This document shows, in pieces, positions 26,132 to 35,800 of a stretch of DNA of 51,470 bases; the stretch's first letter is position 1, and the number at the start of each line of letters is the position of its first letter. A program made the translations under genes and the position numbers. Below the pieces are notes generated by a model. The model searched no databases, was not told the origin of the DNA, and saw only the letters and a list, made by a program, of their open reading frames with translations. The DNA comes from Cohnella luojiensis (GTDB taxonomy: Bacteria > Bacillota > Bacilli > Paenibacillales > Paenibacillaceae), in assembly GCF_004564235.1 (NCBI RefSeq), contig NZ_SOMN01000039.1:1-51470 (forward strand). The letters are read 5' to 3'.

Positions 26132-27292
26132 CTAAGTAGCCTTTACCCGGGAGAAGAAACCAGCTATCGCCATCTCGGCTGCACCCATCATGGAGGAACG
26201 TTCACCGAGCTCGGCGAATAAGATCTGCACCTTGCGGAGGTGAAATCCGAGCGCGCGCTGGGTTACGGTTTGGCGAACAATCCCTTCAATCCATGGGCGA
26301 GCCTGGCTCATTCTGTTGCCGATGATGACGGCATCCGGGTTAAATACGTTAACGATGTTGGCGATTCCGACGCCTAAATATTCGCCGATACCGGAGAATA
26401 GCGCCAGCACGTCCTGACGTCCTTCGGCCGCGGCTGCAAGAAGACTCTCCAAGTCTTCGAATCCAAGAGACGAAGCTTGTTCCAGTAACGCCTGCTCGGA
26501 GGCGTACATCTCCCAACAGCCGCGATTGCCGCACGTGCAGCTCTTTCCATGAGCTTCGATGGAGAGATGGCCCATCTCGCCGGAATAGCCGGAAGTGCCC
26601 TTATACAAGGTTTTATTTAGAATAAGCCCTGTTCCGATCCCGATGCCCACGCTGGCATAGACGAGGTTGCTGATACTGCGGCCTGCCCCGTACTTTTGCT
26701 CCCCGAGAGCTCCCATGTTCGCTTCATTGTCGATGGTGACGGGCAAAGCGAACCGCTCCGTCAAAAGGCGCAGGAGAGGGACGTCCCGCCATTTCAAATT
26801 GGGGGCGAACAAAATGGTTCCGTTATCGTCTACAAGGCCAGGAACTCCGACGCCTATCCCGACAATGCCATAAGAGCTTGCCGGTGCTTCAGCCATAAGC
26901 GCTTCGATGCAATTGCACAGTTGTTCAACGGCAGCTTCCGGCTCCGGATGGCGAAGGGAGGAGGTTCGTTCCGCAACGATACCTCCCCGCAAATCCGTTA
27001 AAGCTCCGCGAATGTAATTTACGCCAAGATCGATGCCTATGGCATAGCCGGACGTTGCGATAAACTCAAGCATGACAGGCTTGCGGCCGCCGCTGGATTG
27101 TCCGGTGCCGGTTTCTTTGACAAGAGATCCGTCAATCAAGTCCTGGACAAGACTAGATACGGTTGCTTTGTTTAGCCCGGATTGCTCGGAGATTTGCGCC
27201 CGGGAGAGCGGCGCTCCCCGCAATATAAATTCAAGCACTATAGCGGTATTGATTCTTTTTATTAATGCCTGATCGCCCGTGGGTGTCGTCAT
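26132..27292 (-). CDS. xylR: Xylose-responsive ROK-family repressor XylR
   Basis: A 386-residue repressor. An N-terminal winged helix-turn-helix (APLSRAQISEQSGLNKATVSSLVQD) is followed by the ROK sugar-binding fold, with IGIDLGVNYIRGALTDL and the zinc motif CTCGNRGCWE. The start is taken as ATG 27292, behind AAGGAGT; an in-frame ATG at 27340 has no ribosome site and adds an unusual N terminus. It is divergent from xylA, with a palindromic operator between, and matches Bacillus XylR in length and placement. Confidence 0.92.
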   Translation of the reverse strand: MTTPTGDQALIKRINTAIVLEFILRGAPLSRAQISEQSGLNKATVSSLVQDLIDGSLVKETGTGQSSGGRKPVMLEFIATSGYAIGIDLGVNYIRGALTDLRGGIVAERTSSLRHPEPEAAVEQLCNCIEALMAEAPASSYGIVGIGVGVPGLVDDNGTILFAPNLKWRDVPLLRLLTERFALPVTIDNEANMGALGEQKYGAGRSISNLVYASVGIGIGTGLILNKTLYKGTSGYSGEMGHLSIEAHGKSCTCGNRGCWEMYASEQALLEQASSLGFEDLESLLAAAAEGRQDVLALFSGIGEYLGVGIANIVNVFNPDAVIIGNRMSQARPWIEGIVRQTVTQRALGFHLRKVQILFAELGERSSMMGAAEMAIAGFFSRVKAT

Positions 27293-27353
27293 ATCGGTAA
27301 AGCGACTCCTTATTGTAAAGTTAATCTTATCATACCACATTAAGGATTTTTAA

Positions 27354-27382
27354 ACTTAGTTTATTGGATAGACAAACTAAGT
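27354..27382. promoter_or_regulatory. XylR operator between xylR and xylA
   Basis: Palindrome ACTTAGTTT..AAACTAAGT with an 11-base spacer is the known XylR operator core (TTAGTTT..AAACTAA) of Bacillus. It lies just upstream of xylA and also covers the xylR side, so both genes may be controlled from it. Confidence 0.85.
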
Positions 27383-27446
27383 CATTGCATGATATGCTGA
27401 TCTCAGTTAAAAATATTGATATCGCTTACAAGGAGGCAACATTTTA

Positions 27447-28763
27447 ATGAGCAAATTTACAAATGTTCCTAAGATTCAGTACGAAGGACGCGCTTCGAAA
27501 AATCCATTCGCATTCAAACATTACAATCCGCAGGAAATCGTATTCGGCAAGACGATGGAGGAGCACCTCCGTTTCGCGGTAGCTTATTGGCATACATTCA
27601 ACGCAAGCGGCGCTGATCCATTTGGTGCCGGCACGGCAGTCCGCAGCTGGGATTCTTTATCCCCGCTCGATAAAGCGAAAGCTCGCGTAGAGGCTAACTT
27701 CGAATTGCTCGAGAAATTAAACGTACCTTTCTATGCGTTCCATGATGCGGACATCGCGCCGGAAGGCGCAACGCTTGCGGAGACGAACAAGAATCTCGAT
27801 GTCATCGTTGCCATGCTTAAGGATTACCAGAAGTCCACGGGCAAGAAGCTGCTCTGGAACACGGTCAATTTGTTCACCAACCCGCGTTACGTTCATGGCG
27901 CAAGCACGACGAGCAACGCGGAAGTGTTCGCTTATGCTGCGGCAACATTGAAGAAAGGCCTGGAAGTCGGCAAAGAGCTAGGCGCCGAGAACTATGTATT
28001 CTGGGGCGGCCGCGAAGGTTACGAGTCGCTGTTGAACACGGATTTGAAGCTGGAGCTGGACAACCTGGGACGTTTCCTTCACATGGCCGTAGATTACGCC
28101 AAGGAAATCGGCTTCGACGCTCAATTCCTGATCGAGCCGAAACCGAAAGAGCCTTCCAAGCATCAATACGACTTCGACGTCGCGACCGCCACTGCGTTCT
28201 TGCAGAATTACGGCTTGAAGGATCACTTTAAGTTTAATATCGAAGCTAACCACGCAACGCTGGCTGGCCACACGTTCGAACATGAGCTTCGTACCGCGCG
28301 CATTAACGGCATGTTGGGCTCCATCGACGCGAACCAAGGCGATTTGCTGCTCGGTTGGGATACCGACGAATTCCCTACGGATCTCGTGTCGACGACGCTC
28401 GCCATGTTCGAGATCCTCAAGAACGAAGGCGGAATCGGCCGCGGCGGCGTTAACTTCGATGCCAAAGTACGCCGTTCGTCGTTCGAGGATGAGGATTTGT
28501 TCTTCGCCCACATCGCGGGTATGGACACTTACGCTCGTGGACTGAAAGCGGCGGCCAAGCTAATCGAAGGGCGCGTACTTGACGATATCGTCGACAACCG
28601 CTACCGCAGCTTCAGCGAAGGAATCGGCGCGGAGATCGTGTCCGGCAAGGCGACATTGAAATCGCTGGAGGCTTATGTTCTTCAAGCTAAGCCGATCCGT
28701 AACGAATCCGCTCGCCTAGAGCAAATCAAAGCCACGTTGAACGATGTGATCTTCGGCGTATGA
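27447..28763 (+). CDS. xylA: Xylose isomerase
   Basis: A 438-residue enzyme that converts D-xylose to D-xylulose. Family segments: [23 protein letters not shown] (catalytic His/Asp region), [25 protein letters not shown] (metal-binding Glu and Lys), [18 protein letters not shown] (metal ligands Glu, His), GSIDANQGD and [13 protein letters not shown] 27447 follows AAGGAGGCAAC. The stop overlaps xylB by four bases (ATGA). Length equals the Bacillus class II enzyme. Confidence 0.97.
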   Translation: MSKFTNVPKIQYEGRASKNPFAFKHYNPQEIVFGKTMEEHLRFAVAYWHTFNASGADPFGAGTAVRSWDSLSPLDKAKARVEANFELLEKLNVPFYAFHDADIAPEGATLAETNKNLDVIVAMLKDYQKSTGKKLLWNTVNLFTNPRYVHGASTTSNAEVFAYAAATLKKGLEVGKELGAENYVFWGGREGYESLLNTDLKLELDNLGRFLHMAVDYAKEIGFDAQFLIEPKPKEPSKHQYDFDVATATAFLQNYGLKDHFKFNIEANHATLAGHTFEHELRTARINGMLGSIDANQGDLLLGWDTDEFPTDLVSTTLAMFEILKNEGGIGRGGVNFDAKVRRSSFEDEDLFFAHIAGMDTYARGLKAAAKLIEGRVLDDIVDNRYRSFSEGIGAEIVSGKATLKSLEAYVLQAKPIRNESARLEQIKATLNDVIFGV

Positions 28764-30256
28764 AATACGTAATCGGAGTCGATTTAGGCACGAGCGCAGT
28801 TAAGACGCTGCTGATCGGACAGGATGGCAACCTGAAGGGGGAAGCCACCCGCGAATATCCTCTGTACCATGAGAAAGCCGGTTGGAGCGAGCAGGATCCC
28901 GAGGATTGGGTAACGGGGACGACGGAGGCCCTTAAGGAGCTCATCGTTAATTCCGGCATTCCTTCCGCGGATATCGAAGGCATCAGCTTCTCGGGACAAA
29001 TGCATGGGTTAGTCCTTCTCGACGAGAACGATAAACCCGTCCGAAGAGCCATTCTTTGGAACGACACAAGAACGACCAAACAGTGCAGGGAGATCGAGCG
29101 GACGCTTGGCGACAAGCTTTTGACCGTAACCCGCAATCCAGCTCTTGAAGGCTTCACTTTGCCTAAGATCCTATGGGTTAAGCAAAATGAACCGGAGACT
29201 TTCGCCAAAGCTAGCCACTTCTTGTTACCCAAAGACTACTTGCGTTTGCGTTTGACGGGAGCAAAGCATATGGACCTCTCCGACGCGGCGGGAACGTTGA
29301 TGCTGGATGTAGCCGCGGCAAGCTGGAGTTCCGAAGTGTTATCCGCCTTCGAAATTCCCGCATCGTTCTGTCCTCCGCTAGTGGAGGCTGGCGCTTATGC
29401 AGGAAACGTAACGCCCGATGTTTCGGAATCGACGGGCATATCGTTATCTGCTAAGGTTTTCGCCGGTGGCGCGGACAATGCTTGCGGCGCGATCGGCGCA
29501 GGTATTCTATCTCCGGGTCTCACCTTATGCAGCATCGGGACGTCTGGCGTCGTACTAACCTACGAGGCCGATGCGTCCGCGGATTACGAAGGCAAAGTGC
29601 ATTTTTTCAATCACGGCAAAACAAACTCCTTCTACGCGATGGGAGTCACGTTAGCTGCGGGTTATTCCTTGAGCTGGTTCCGTAATACGTTCGCAAAGGG
29701 CGAGTCCTTCGATGCCATGCTTGAGGGGGTCGGCGACATCCCCGCAGGCTCCAACGGACTGCTCTTCACCCCGTATATCGTCGGTGAGCGGACTCCTCAC
29801 CCAGACTCGAAAATCCGCGGCAGCTTTATCGGAATTGACGGCAGCCATACCCGCGCTCACTTTGCGCGCGCGGTCATGGAAGGGATCACGTTCTCCTTGA
29901 ACGAGTCCATCGCTATTTTCCGCGCCGCGGGCAAGACGATCAACACGATCGTATCGATCGGAGGCGGGGCGAAAAATCCGTTATGGCTGCAAATGCAGGC
30001 GGACATTTTCCGTGCCGACGTCGTAGCCTTGGAGAACGAGCAGGGACCGGGTCTTGGAGCGGCCATGTTAGCTGCGGTCGGCAGCGGTTGGTTTCCCAGC
30101 TTGGATGCTTGCGGGGAAATTTTCGTGAAGCATGCGAGGATTTATCGCCCGAATGAAGCGGTTAGCGTGCAATACGAGCAACTATTCCGCATCTATCAGC
30201 AAACCTATAACCAAACCGCGGGAATTAACCACTCCCTGTATGCTATCCGAAACTAG
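28760..30256 (+). CDS. xylB: Xylulokinase
   Basis: A 498-residue FGGY-family kinase that phosphorylates D-xylulose to xylulose 5-phosphate. Motifs: [15 protein letters not shown] at the N terminus, [12 protein letters not shown] (substrate site), DYLRLRLTG and [11 protein letters not shown], and the C-terminal [17 protein letters not shown] nucleotide-binding segment. It starts at the ATGA overlap with xylA and ends before a strong terminator (30309-30344), which closes the xyl operon. No xylose transporter gene is in this operon. Confidence 0.96.
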   Translation: MKYVIGVDLGTSAVKTLLIGQDGNLKGEATREYPLYHEKAGWSEQDPEDWVTGTTEALKELIVNSGIPSADIEGISFSGQMHGLVLLDENDKPVRRAILWNDTRTTKQCREIERTLGDKLLTVTRNPALEGFTLPKILWVKQNEPETFAKASHFLLPKDYLRLRLTGAKHMDLSDAAGTLMLDVAAASWSSEVLSAFEIPASFCPPLVEAGAYAGNVTPDVSESTGISLSAKVFAGGADNACGAIGAGILSPGLTLCSIGTSGVVLTYEADASADYEGKVHFFNHGKTNSFYAMGVTLAAGYSLSWFRNTFAKGESFDAMLEGVGDIPAGSNGLLFTPYIVGERTPHPDSKIRGSFIGIDGSHTRAHFARAVMEGITFSLNESIAIFRAAGKTINTIVSIGGGAKNPLWLQMQADIFRADVVALENEQGPGLGAAMLAAVGSGWFPSLDACGEIFVKHARIYRPNEAVSVQYEQLFRIYQQTYNQTAGINHSLYAIRN

Positions 30257-30308
30257 TTTTATGGAATAAAATAAACATAGGTTAAGGGTGCCTCCCTTTT
30301 CCCCAAGA

Positions 30309-30344
30309 GCCTCCTCCCGGCCGGTAACCGGAGGAGGCTTTTTT
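30309..30344 (+). terminator. Terminator of the xylAB operon
   Basis: Stem GCCTCCTCC/GGAGGAGGC around a GC-rich loop is followed by TTTTTT. It lies about 50 bases after xylB. Confidence 0.9.
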
Positions 30345-30443
30345 GCTTGCGCGAATTCCATATGCGGATGTATCGGAACACGGAAGCTGGGAATCCTATG
30401 CAGAACCTATAAATCACCTAGCGATTGGAGAGGACGAAAATCT

Positions 30444-30830
30444 ATGAATCATGCCGCTCTAATGTTTCAATTCCCGGATGAGTCTCAGGCCAGATTAGCC
30501 GGAGAGACGCTTAATGATTTGGGGTATGAGCCGCAGCTGCATGAAGGAGGGCGTATGCACATTCACGTGCAAGATGAGGATTTGACCTCGGCGCTGGAGA
30601 TCGTGCAATGTTATGCGGGGCAATTACTGGAGCATGCGCCTGCGGAGGTCGTTGACGTAACTTCGTTCGCCTATGGAATGGGGGACATCCCCATCCCCGC
30701 GCATACCGTGAATGAGGACTGGGAGGATTCTTACCAGTTATCGGAATCCGAACCCGGTAAGAATCATAACTCCGATCGAGGCATGTCCGCCGCCGATGAC
30801 GGCTCTTACGATCACTTCGACGCGACCTGA
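30444..30830 (+). CDS. Small acidic protein of unknown function
   Basis: A 128-residue protein; the ATG at 30444 follows GGAGAGGA. A longer frame reading back to 30288 runs across the terminator region and is rejected. The N-terminal 80 residues look folded (LMFQFPDESQARLAGETLND, HIHVQDEDLTSALEIVQ), resembling a small alpha-beta domain; the tail is Asp/Ser/Glu-rich and likely disordered. Proteins with such an arrangement are common in spore formers, but no family is recognised. It stands alone between the xyl terminator and the LacI gene on the other strand. Confidence 0.7.
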   Translation: MNHAALMFQFPDESQARLAGETLNDLGYEPQLHEGGRMHIHVQDEDLTSALEIVQCYAGQLLEHAPAEVVDVTSFAYGMGDIPIPAHTVNEDWEDSYQLSESEPGKNHNSDRGMSAADDGSYDHFDAT

Positions 30831-30848
30831 TCATCCATGGGGGAGGAG

Positions 30849-31865
30849 TCACGATAAAATACGCACGGATTGTCGTTCCACCAACTCCGCCGGCAGCGTG
30901 AGATGGGGATGTACTTGACGGCCTTCTAACATATCGACAAGCATTTGCGCCGCGCGATACCCCATATCGTATTTATTCTGATGTATGGTGGTAAGCGTTG
31001 GCGAACAGTAGCCAGAAATCGCGATGTTATCAAAGCCGACGATTGAAACGTTTTCGGGAACGGTTTTACCTATATTTTTGAGACCTTGAATGGCTCCGAT
31101 CGCCATGAGATCGCTAGCGCAGAATAGTGCCGTAATCTCAGGGTGTTTCGTTGCCAGCATGATGGCCGATTCATAACCGCCATTCTCGGAAAAAGAGCCG
31201 TCGGCAATAAATTCTTCACGGTATTCGATGTCATGATCAAGCAATGCTAAGCGATAGCCCTCTAATCTCTTGATGCTGACATAAGCCTGGGCATGTCCGT
31301 TGATAAACCCTATATGTTTGTGTCCACCGCGGATAAGATGCTCCGTAGCCTGATAAGCGCCGCTCACGTTATCGGTGCTAACGGACCCGACGTTTTTCTC
31401 GGCCAATGGAATATCGATTAACACGCATGGGATGGAAGATTGAACGATTTCCTGAAGGTAAGGATCATCCAGACGTATCCCCATGATGATGACGCCGTCA
31501 ACGCCTCGCTCCAAACAGAGGGATTTATAGGATTTCATCCTCTGTTTCTGGCTAGTCGTGTTAAATAAGACAAGGTCATAATCCAACTCGCCGGAGCGGT
31601 CGTTCATTCCGCATAATATTTCGAATGCGATATTGTCTTTAATGCTTGAACGGGTAATCCCGGACAACAAAAGCCCAAGCGTCTTCGTTTTTTTAACGAT
31701 TAGACTTCGGGCGGCAATGTTGGGACTGTATTTAAGCTCGTCTGCGATTCGAAGTATTTTCTTCTTTGTTTCTTCATTGACATCGGTATAGCCATTTAAG
31801 GCTCTTGAAACGGTCGTGACCGATACTTCGGCAGCCTTGGCGATATCTTTGATAGTCGGCGTCAT
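30849..31865 (-). CDS. LacI-family transcriptional repressor of the downstream sugar operon
   Basis: A 338-residue repressor: N-terminal helix-turn-helix TIKDIAKAAEVSVTTVSRALNG with the hinge helix SPNIAARSL, then a periplasmic-binding-protein-like effector domain. ATG 31865 follows GGGAGGGTC; a longer reading (from 31916) is rejected because it lacks a ribosome site. It is divergent from the glucosidase/ABC importer operon. One LacI-type operator (31877-31890) overlaps its own ribosome site, so it probably regulates itself as well as the operon. Confidence 0.93.
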   Translation of the reverse strand: MTPTIKDIAKAAEVSVTTVSRALNGYTDVNEETKKKILRIADELKYSPNIAARSLIVKKTKTLGLLLSGITRSSIKDNIAFEILCGMNDRSGELDYDLVLFNTTSQKQRMKSYKSLCLERGVDGVIIMGIRLDDPYLQEIVQSSIPCVLIDIPLAEKNVGSVSTDNVSGAYQATEHLIRGGHKHIGFINGHAQAYVSIKRLEGYRLALLDHDIEYREEFIADGSFSENGGYESAIMLATKHPEITALFCASDLMAIGAIQGLKNIGKTVPENVSIVGFDNIAISGYCSPTLTTIHQNKYDMGYRAAQMLVDMLEGRQVHPHLTLPAELVERQSVRILS

Positions 31866-31876
31866 TGTGACCCTCC

Positions 31877-31890
31877 CCGAAACGTTACGG
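31877..31890. promoter_or_regulatory. LacI-type operator 1, at the repressor gene
   Basis: CCGAAACGTTACGG has the CG-centred palindromic core of LacI/CcpA-type sites (AAACGTT). It lies 12 bases upstream of the LacI start, over its ribosome site region, a position for autoregulation. Confidence 0.65.
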
Positions 31891-31936
31891 AAGCATAATG
31901 GTAGATTATACAGCAAATATTGTTGTTATGAAAGCG

Positions 31937-31965
31937 TTGACTTTATAAATAACAGATCCTATAAT
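31937..31965 (+). promoter_or_regulatory. Sigma-A promoter of the glucosidase/ABC importer operon
   Basis: TTGACT (31937-31942), 17 bases, TATAAT (31960-31965): near-consensus. Transcription should begin around 31972, immediately before operator 2 at 31982. Confidence 0.75.
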
Positions 31966-31981
31966 CGAATTAAAGCGCTTA

Positions 31982-31995
31982 CGGAAACGTTTCGG
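31982..31995. promoter_or_regulatory. LacI-type operator 2, just downstream of the operon promoter
   Basis: CGGAAACGTTTCGG is a near-perfect palindrome. Its position at about +10 fits a roadblock operator. Confidence 0.75.
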
Positions 31996-32004
31996 ATCGC
32001 ACTT

Positions 32005-32057
32005 ATGCAGAAAAATGATGAGGATAACATCCAATTCAATTCTGCATTTCTTTTTTT
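32005..32057 (+). terminator. Possible attenuator in the operon leader
   Basis: Stem ATGCAGAA/TTCTGCAT with a 27-base loop is followed by TTCTTTTTTT. It lies in the leader between operators 2 and 3. The stem is short for its loop, so termination may be partial or conditional. Confidence 0.4.
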
Positions 32058-32064
32058 GAAGTAT

Positions 32065-32079
32065 CCGAAACGTTTCCGG
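32065..32079. promoter_or_regulatory. LacI-type operator 3
   Basis: CCGAAACGTTTCCGG, a near-perfect palindrome 36 bases before the glucosidase start. With operators 1 and 2 it allows DNA looping over about 190 bases. Confidence 0.7.
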
Positions 32080-32115
32080 TAACGGCTCAACAAGGTATTA
32101 GCGACAAGGTATGAG

Positions 32116-34242
32116 GTGAGAAAAATAGATTATCGAGTCATTAAGGAGAACGATATTTTTCTGACAACGGACAAAAGCGGGGACATCCCGGCTGAAAACT
32201 CCGCAGGGTTAGGTTTGTACATGAAGGATACGCGATTTCTCAACCGCATGGAGCTGTTCATCAATGGAGAGAAGCCGCTCTTATTGACTTCTTCCGCAGA
32301 GGAAAACTATGTGGCCAACATTCTTTTGACGAACAAACACATGGAGCGAGACGGGGAATTGCTGCTTTGGAGAGAATCGGTAGAGATTCAAAGAGTGCGC
32401 TTCATATTCGGCGATATCGTTTACGAGACCGTTAAGCTCTCCAACTTTTCGCCAAAGCCGCTGAATTTCGAGTTTTCAGCCGCTTTTGCCGCCGACTTTA
32501 AGGATATGTTTATCGTCAGAGGTTATAACGATGCGACGAACGGGATTATTCTTCCGGTGGAAATACGCGATAATCTAATGATTTTCCGGTATGGAGGAAC
32601 GGACGGAATCCAGCGCGAAACCCGAATCGATTGGGACTTGGAGCATGAGCTAGTCGACGAGAGCGGCGAAGTTTTTTTCCGACTAAGCTTGCTTCCGGCC
32701 GAAAACCGGGAAATAACGTTTACGATTACTCCTTCCCTGAACGGAGCGTTGCCGTTAAAGCACCAGAAAGAGCAGGCCGTTAAGCTATTAACCGACTCCT
32801 ATCGCACCTGGTTTCGGAAGTCTACTTGGATAAGGACGGATTTGGTTTTGTACGACGAACTATATGATCGCGGGCTGCAGGATTTAAGGGTATTGCTGAC
32901 CGATATCGGTTATGGTTCGTTTCCCGTTGCCGGACTTCCGCTGTTCGCCGTTCCCTTCGGCAGAGACAGCCTGATCGCCGCGCTTCAGATGCTCCCTTCC
33001 AATCCTCAAATCGCAAAAGGGACTCTGAAGACAATGGCGGCCTTTCAAGGGACGAAAGTAGATTTGTGGAGAGACGAACAGCCGGGGAAAATCATGCACG
33101 AGCTGCGTTCCGGGGAGTTGGCCAACACCAATCAAATTCCGTTTAATCCATACTACGGAACGATCGACTCCACGCCTTTATTCTTGGTTCTATTGGCCGA
33201 GTACTACCACTGGACGGAAGATCTGGAACTCGTGAAAGAACTGTTCCCTCAAGCCGAGAAGGCGTTAATGTGGATTAACGAGTATGGCGACCGCGATAAA
33301 GACGGTTTCGTGGAGTATCACCAGGAATCTTCCAAAGGAATCGCCAACCAAGGCTGGAAGGATTCGGGGGACTCCATTATCCATGAGAACGGCGACTATG
33401 GGCACGCTCCGATCGCGCTTGTCGAAGTGCAGGGGTACGTTTATCAGGCGAAAACAAAACTGGCACCGATTCTTCGCCTGCTTGGCAAGGATGAGCTTGC
33501 CGATCGGATCCATCAGGATGCGCAAGAGTTAAAGAAGAAGTTCAACCAGTCCTTTTGGATGGATGATCATAAATATTTCGCAATAGCCTTGGACAGCCGA
33601 AAAAATCAGGTTCGTTCGGTTACCTCCAATCCCGGCCATGCGCTCATGTCCGGAATCGTCGAGGAAGCGAAAGCAGCGGAAGTCGCCAAGAGATTGGTTA
33701 GCTCGGATATGTTCAGCGGATACGGCATTCGCACGATGAGCAGCGAATCCGCAGGATTCAACCCGATGAGCTACCATGATGGAAGCGTATGGCCGCATGA
33801 TAATTCAATTTGCCTCATGGGCTTAGGCGCGCTCGGCTTTAAAGAAGAAGCTAGCATCATCATGTCCGGAATGCTGAAGGCGGCCAAGGGCTTCGAATAC
33901 TCCCGATTGCCGGAGTTGTTCTGCGGCTATGACATCTCTAGAGGTTCGCCCGTACCGTATCCCGTCGCATGTTCTCCTCAAGCTTGGGCCGCAGGAACGC
34001 CTATCGTGTTTCTCCAAGTCATGTTAGGAATCGTTCCCGACGCGATCGCTAAGACAATTACGCTCGACCCGGTTTTACCGCAAGGAATGGACAGCATCCA
34101 AGTCGAACGGCTTGCGATAGGCCAAGGTCATTTAGACTTACATGTCTTGCGCGTAAGCGAAAAGGCCTATCGGGTAAATTTATCGCGCAATACGACCGGT
34201 TACCGCGTCGTCGTGAAAGAATCGGTTCTGCTACAGCGTTAA
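32116..34242 (+). CDS. Amylo-alpha-1,6-glucosidase / glycogen debranching-like glycosidase
   Basis: A 708-residue protein. Residues about 1-240 form the N-terminal beta domain of debranching-type enzymes (GDE_N-bis; TTDKSGDIPAENSAGLGLYMKDTRFL), and about 280-690 an (alpha/alpha)6 barrel of GH63/GH133 type with PVAGLPLFAVPFGRDSLIA, GWKDSGDSIIHENG and SYHDGSVWPHDNS, containing acidic residues likely for catalysis. GTG 32116 is the best start; an ATG at 32111 is in a different frame and stops at once. It is the first gene of an operon with a sugar ABC importer, so the substrate is likely an imported oligosaccharide rather than stored glycogen. No signal peptide: cytoplasmic. Confidence 0.85.
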   Translation: MRKIDYRVIKENDIFLTTDKSGDIPAENSAGLGLYMKDTRFLNRMELFINGEKPLLLTSSAEENYVANILLTNKHMERDGELLLWRESVEIQRVRFIFGDIVYETVKLSNFSPKPLNFEFSAAFAADFKDMFIVRGYNDATNGIILPVEIRDNLMIFRYGGTDGIQRETRIDWDLEHELVDESGEVFFRLSLLPAENREITFTITPSLNGALPLKHQKEQAVKLLTDSYRTWFRKSTWIRTDLVLYDELYDRGLQDLRVLLTDIGYGSFPVAGLPLFAVPFGRDSLIAALQMLPSNPQIAKGTLKTMAAFQGTKVDLWRDEQPGKIMHELRSGELANTNQIPFNPYYGTIDSTPLFLVLLAEYYHWTEDLELVKELFPQAEKALMWINEYGDRDKDGFVEYHQESSKGIANQGWKDSGDSIIHENGDYGHAPIALVEVQGYVYQAKTKLAPILRLLGKDELADRIHQDAQELKKKFNQSFWMDDHKYFAIALDSRKNQVRSVTSNPGHALMSGIVEEAKAAEVAKRLVSSDMFSGYGIRTMSSESAGFNPMSYHDGSVWPHDNSICLMGLGALGFKEEASIIMSGMLKAAKGFEYSRLPELFCGYDISRGSPVPYPVACSPQAWAAGTPIVFLQVMLGIVPDAIAKTITLDPVLPQGMDSIQVERLAIGQGHLDLHVLRVSEKAYRVNLSRNTTGYRVVVKESVLLQR

Positions 34243-34310
34243 TAGAACAATGGACGTCGCATTGTTTTGTTAAATATAAGATTTATCTTTATTAAGGGAG
34301 GAAAAGAAAA

Positions 34311-35645
34311 ATGAAGAAGAGATTGTCATTATCGCTCGTATTGGTACTTGCATTTGCTCTCATTTTAACCGCTTGCGGAGGAAACAACGGTAACAAGGGT
34401 AAAAAGGCTAGCGAATCGCCTGCTGCGTCCAGTTCGGCGCCTGCGACCGAGAGCGCGTCCCCGTCCCCGTCAGCCGAAGCTCCGAAAGATCCCGTAGAGA
34501 TCACGCTCTCCGGTTGGGGAGCCAGTCCGGAAGAGCAAGCGTTATTGCAGCAAACGTTGGATGAGTTCCAAGCGAAGAACCCGGATGTCAAAGTGAAATA
34601 CGAGGTTATCGCGGATCAATACATGGATGTCATTAAAACTCGCCTTGTCGGCGGCGAAGGCCCGGACGTCTTCTATATGGATGCGTTCGAAGCGCCTAAG
34701 ATGATAGAAAGCGGCGTTCTCGAGCCTTTGGATTCTTACGTAACCGATGATTTCGATATCGCCGATTTCGAAGAACCTCTCGTGAATGCTTTCAAATCTC
34801 CGGACGGCAAGTCGTACGGTTTCCCGAAGGACTTCTCCACATTGGCGATGTTCTATAACAAAAAGATGTTTGCCGACGCCGGTATTGCGGCTCCACCGGC
34901 TACTTGGGAAGAGTTCCTGGATGCAGCCAAAAAACTTACCAAAGACAAAACGGTTTACGGATTCGGAGCAGCTCCCGAGCTTGCCCGTCAAATGTACATG
35001 ATTAAAGCTTTCGGCGGAAAACTGACCGACGAGAACTACAATGCCGCATTCGCGACCCCTGAAGCCATCCAAGGCTTGCAATTGGTCATCGACCAACGTG
35101 TTGTCGACAAAACCTCCGGGCAGCCATCCGATGCGGGAGCGGGCTGGGGAGGCGAAATGTTCGGTCAAGGCAAAGCAGCCATGGTCTTTGAAGGGAATTG
35201 GGCTATTCCTTACTTAAATGCAAACTTCCCTGAATTGGAATACGCAACGGCAGAGCTCCCGACGGTAAATGGTCAAAAAGGCACGATGGCGTTCACGGTT
35301 GCTTATGTCATGAACAAAGCTTCGGAGAAGAAGGAAGCTTCTTGGAAGTTGATTTCCTACTTGACCGGCAAAGAAGGAATGAAGACGTGGACCAGCAAAG
35401 GGTTTGCCTTGCCTTCTCGCAAATCCGTATCCGCGGAATTGGGATACGACAAGGATCCGCTTCGCGGAGCGCTCGTTGCGGGAGCCTCCTATGCGACTCC
35501 TTGGCAAGCGGGCCCGACGTTGCCTATTATTAGTACGAACTTCAATAATCAATTTGTAAGCGCATACCTTGGCGATCAGAAGCTGGATGCCGCTATGGCA
35601 ACGGCTCAGGAAACATCGAACAAGGAAATCAAAGCAGCTAAATAA
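34311..35645 (+). CDS. Sugar ABC transporter substrate-binding lipoprotein
   Basis: A 444-residue family 1 extracellular solute-binding protein. The N terminus is a lipoprotein signal with lipobox LTAC followed by a Gly/Ser/Ala/Pro-rich linker, then EITLSGWGASPEEQALL, YEVIADQYMDVIKTRLVGGEGPDVFYMDAFE and a C-terminal PTLPIISTNFNNQF. ATG 34311 follows GGGAGGAAAAG. It is 68 bases after the glucosidase gene and has a stable hairpin after its stop. Inferred substrate: maltodextrin-like or trehalose-like sugars, from the enzyme in the same operon. Confidence 0.92.
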   Translation: MKKRLSLSLVLVLAFALILTACGGNNGNKGKKASESPAASSSAPATESASPSPSAEAPKDPVEITLSGWGASPEEQALLQQTLDEFQAKNPDVKVKYEVIADQYMDVIKTRLVGGEGPDVFYMDAFEAPKMIESGVLEPLDSYVTDDFDIADFEEPLVNAFKSPDGKSYGFPKDFSTLAMFYNKKMFADAGIAAPPATWEEFLDAAKKLTKDKTVYGFGAAPELARQMYMIKAFGGKLTDENYNAAFATPEAIQGLQLVIDQRVVDKTSGQPSDAGAGWGGEMFGQGKAAMVFEGNWAIPYLNANFPELEYATAELPTVNGQKGTMAFTVAYVMNKASEKKEASWKLISYLTGKEGMKTWTSKGFALPSRKSVSAELGYDKDPLRGALVAGASYATPWQAGPTLPIISTNFNNQFVSAYLGDQKLDAAMATAQETSNKEIKAAK

Positions 35646-35654
35646 TAAGAAGTG

Positions 35655-35694
35655 CCCGCGGGCGAGGACGGGGAAAGTCGCCTTACCCGCGGGG
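35655..35694 (+). promoter_or_regulatory. Stable hairpin after the binding-protein gene
   Basis: GC-rich inverted repeat CCCGCGGG..CCCGCGGG without a following T tract. Such hairpins after solute-binding genes protect the upstream message and lower expression of the permeases; this is inferred, not shown. Confidence 0.5.
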
Positions 35695-35800
35695 TTATAA
35701 TCACGAATGGGGATGCGAAGAGGACGGTTATACCGATAAGCCGGAATGGGAATAAAGGTCGTCTTCGCAGCCCGATTGCAATCGAATAGGAGGTCTCGCC

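Noticed and set aside
25480..26139. Frames encoding Gln-Gln-Pro or Ser-Asn-Leu repeat proteins on both strands
   Set aside because: They follow from the 9-base minisatellite, which is open in several frames; they have no ribosome sites and no folded domain.
30288..30443. N-terminal extension of the small acidic protein
   Set aside because: It would be translated from the xyl terminator hairpin; the ATG at 30444 has a proper ribosome site.
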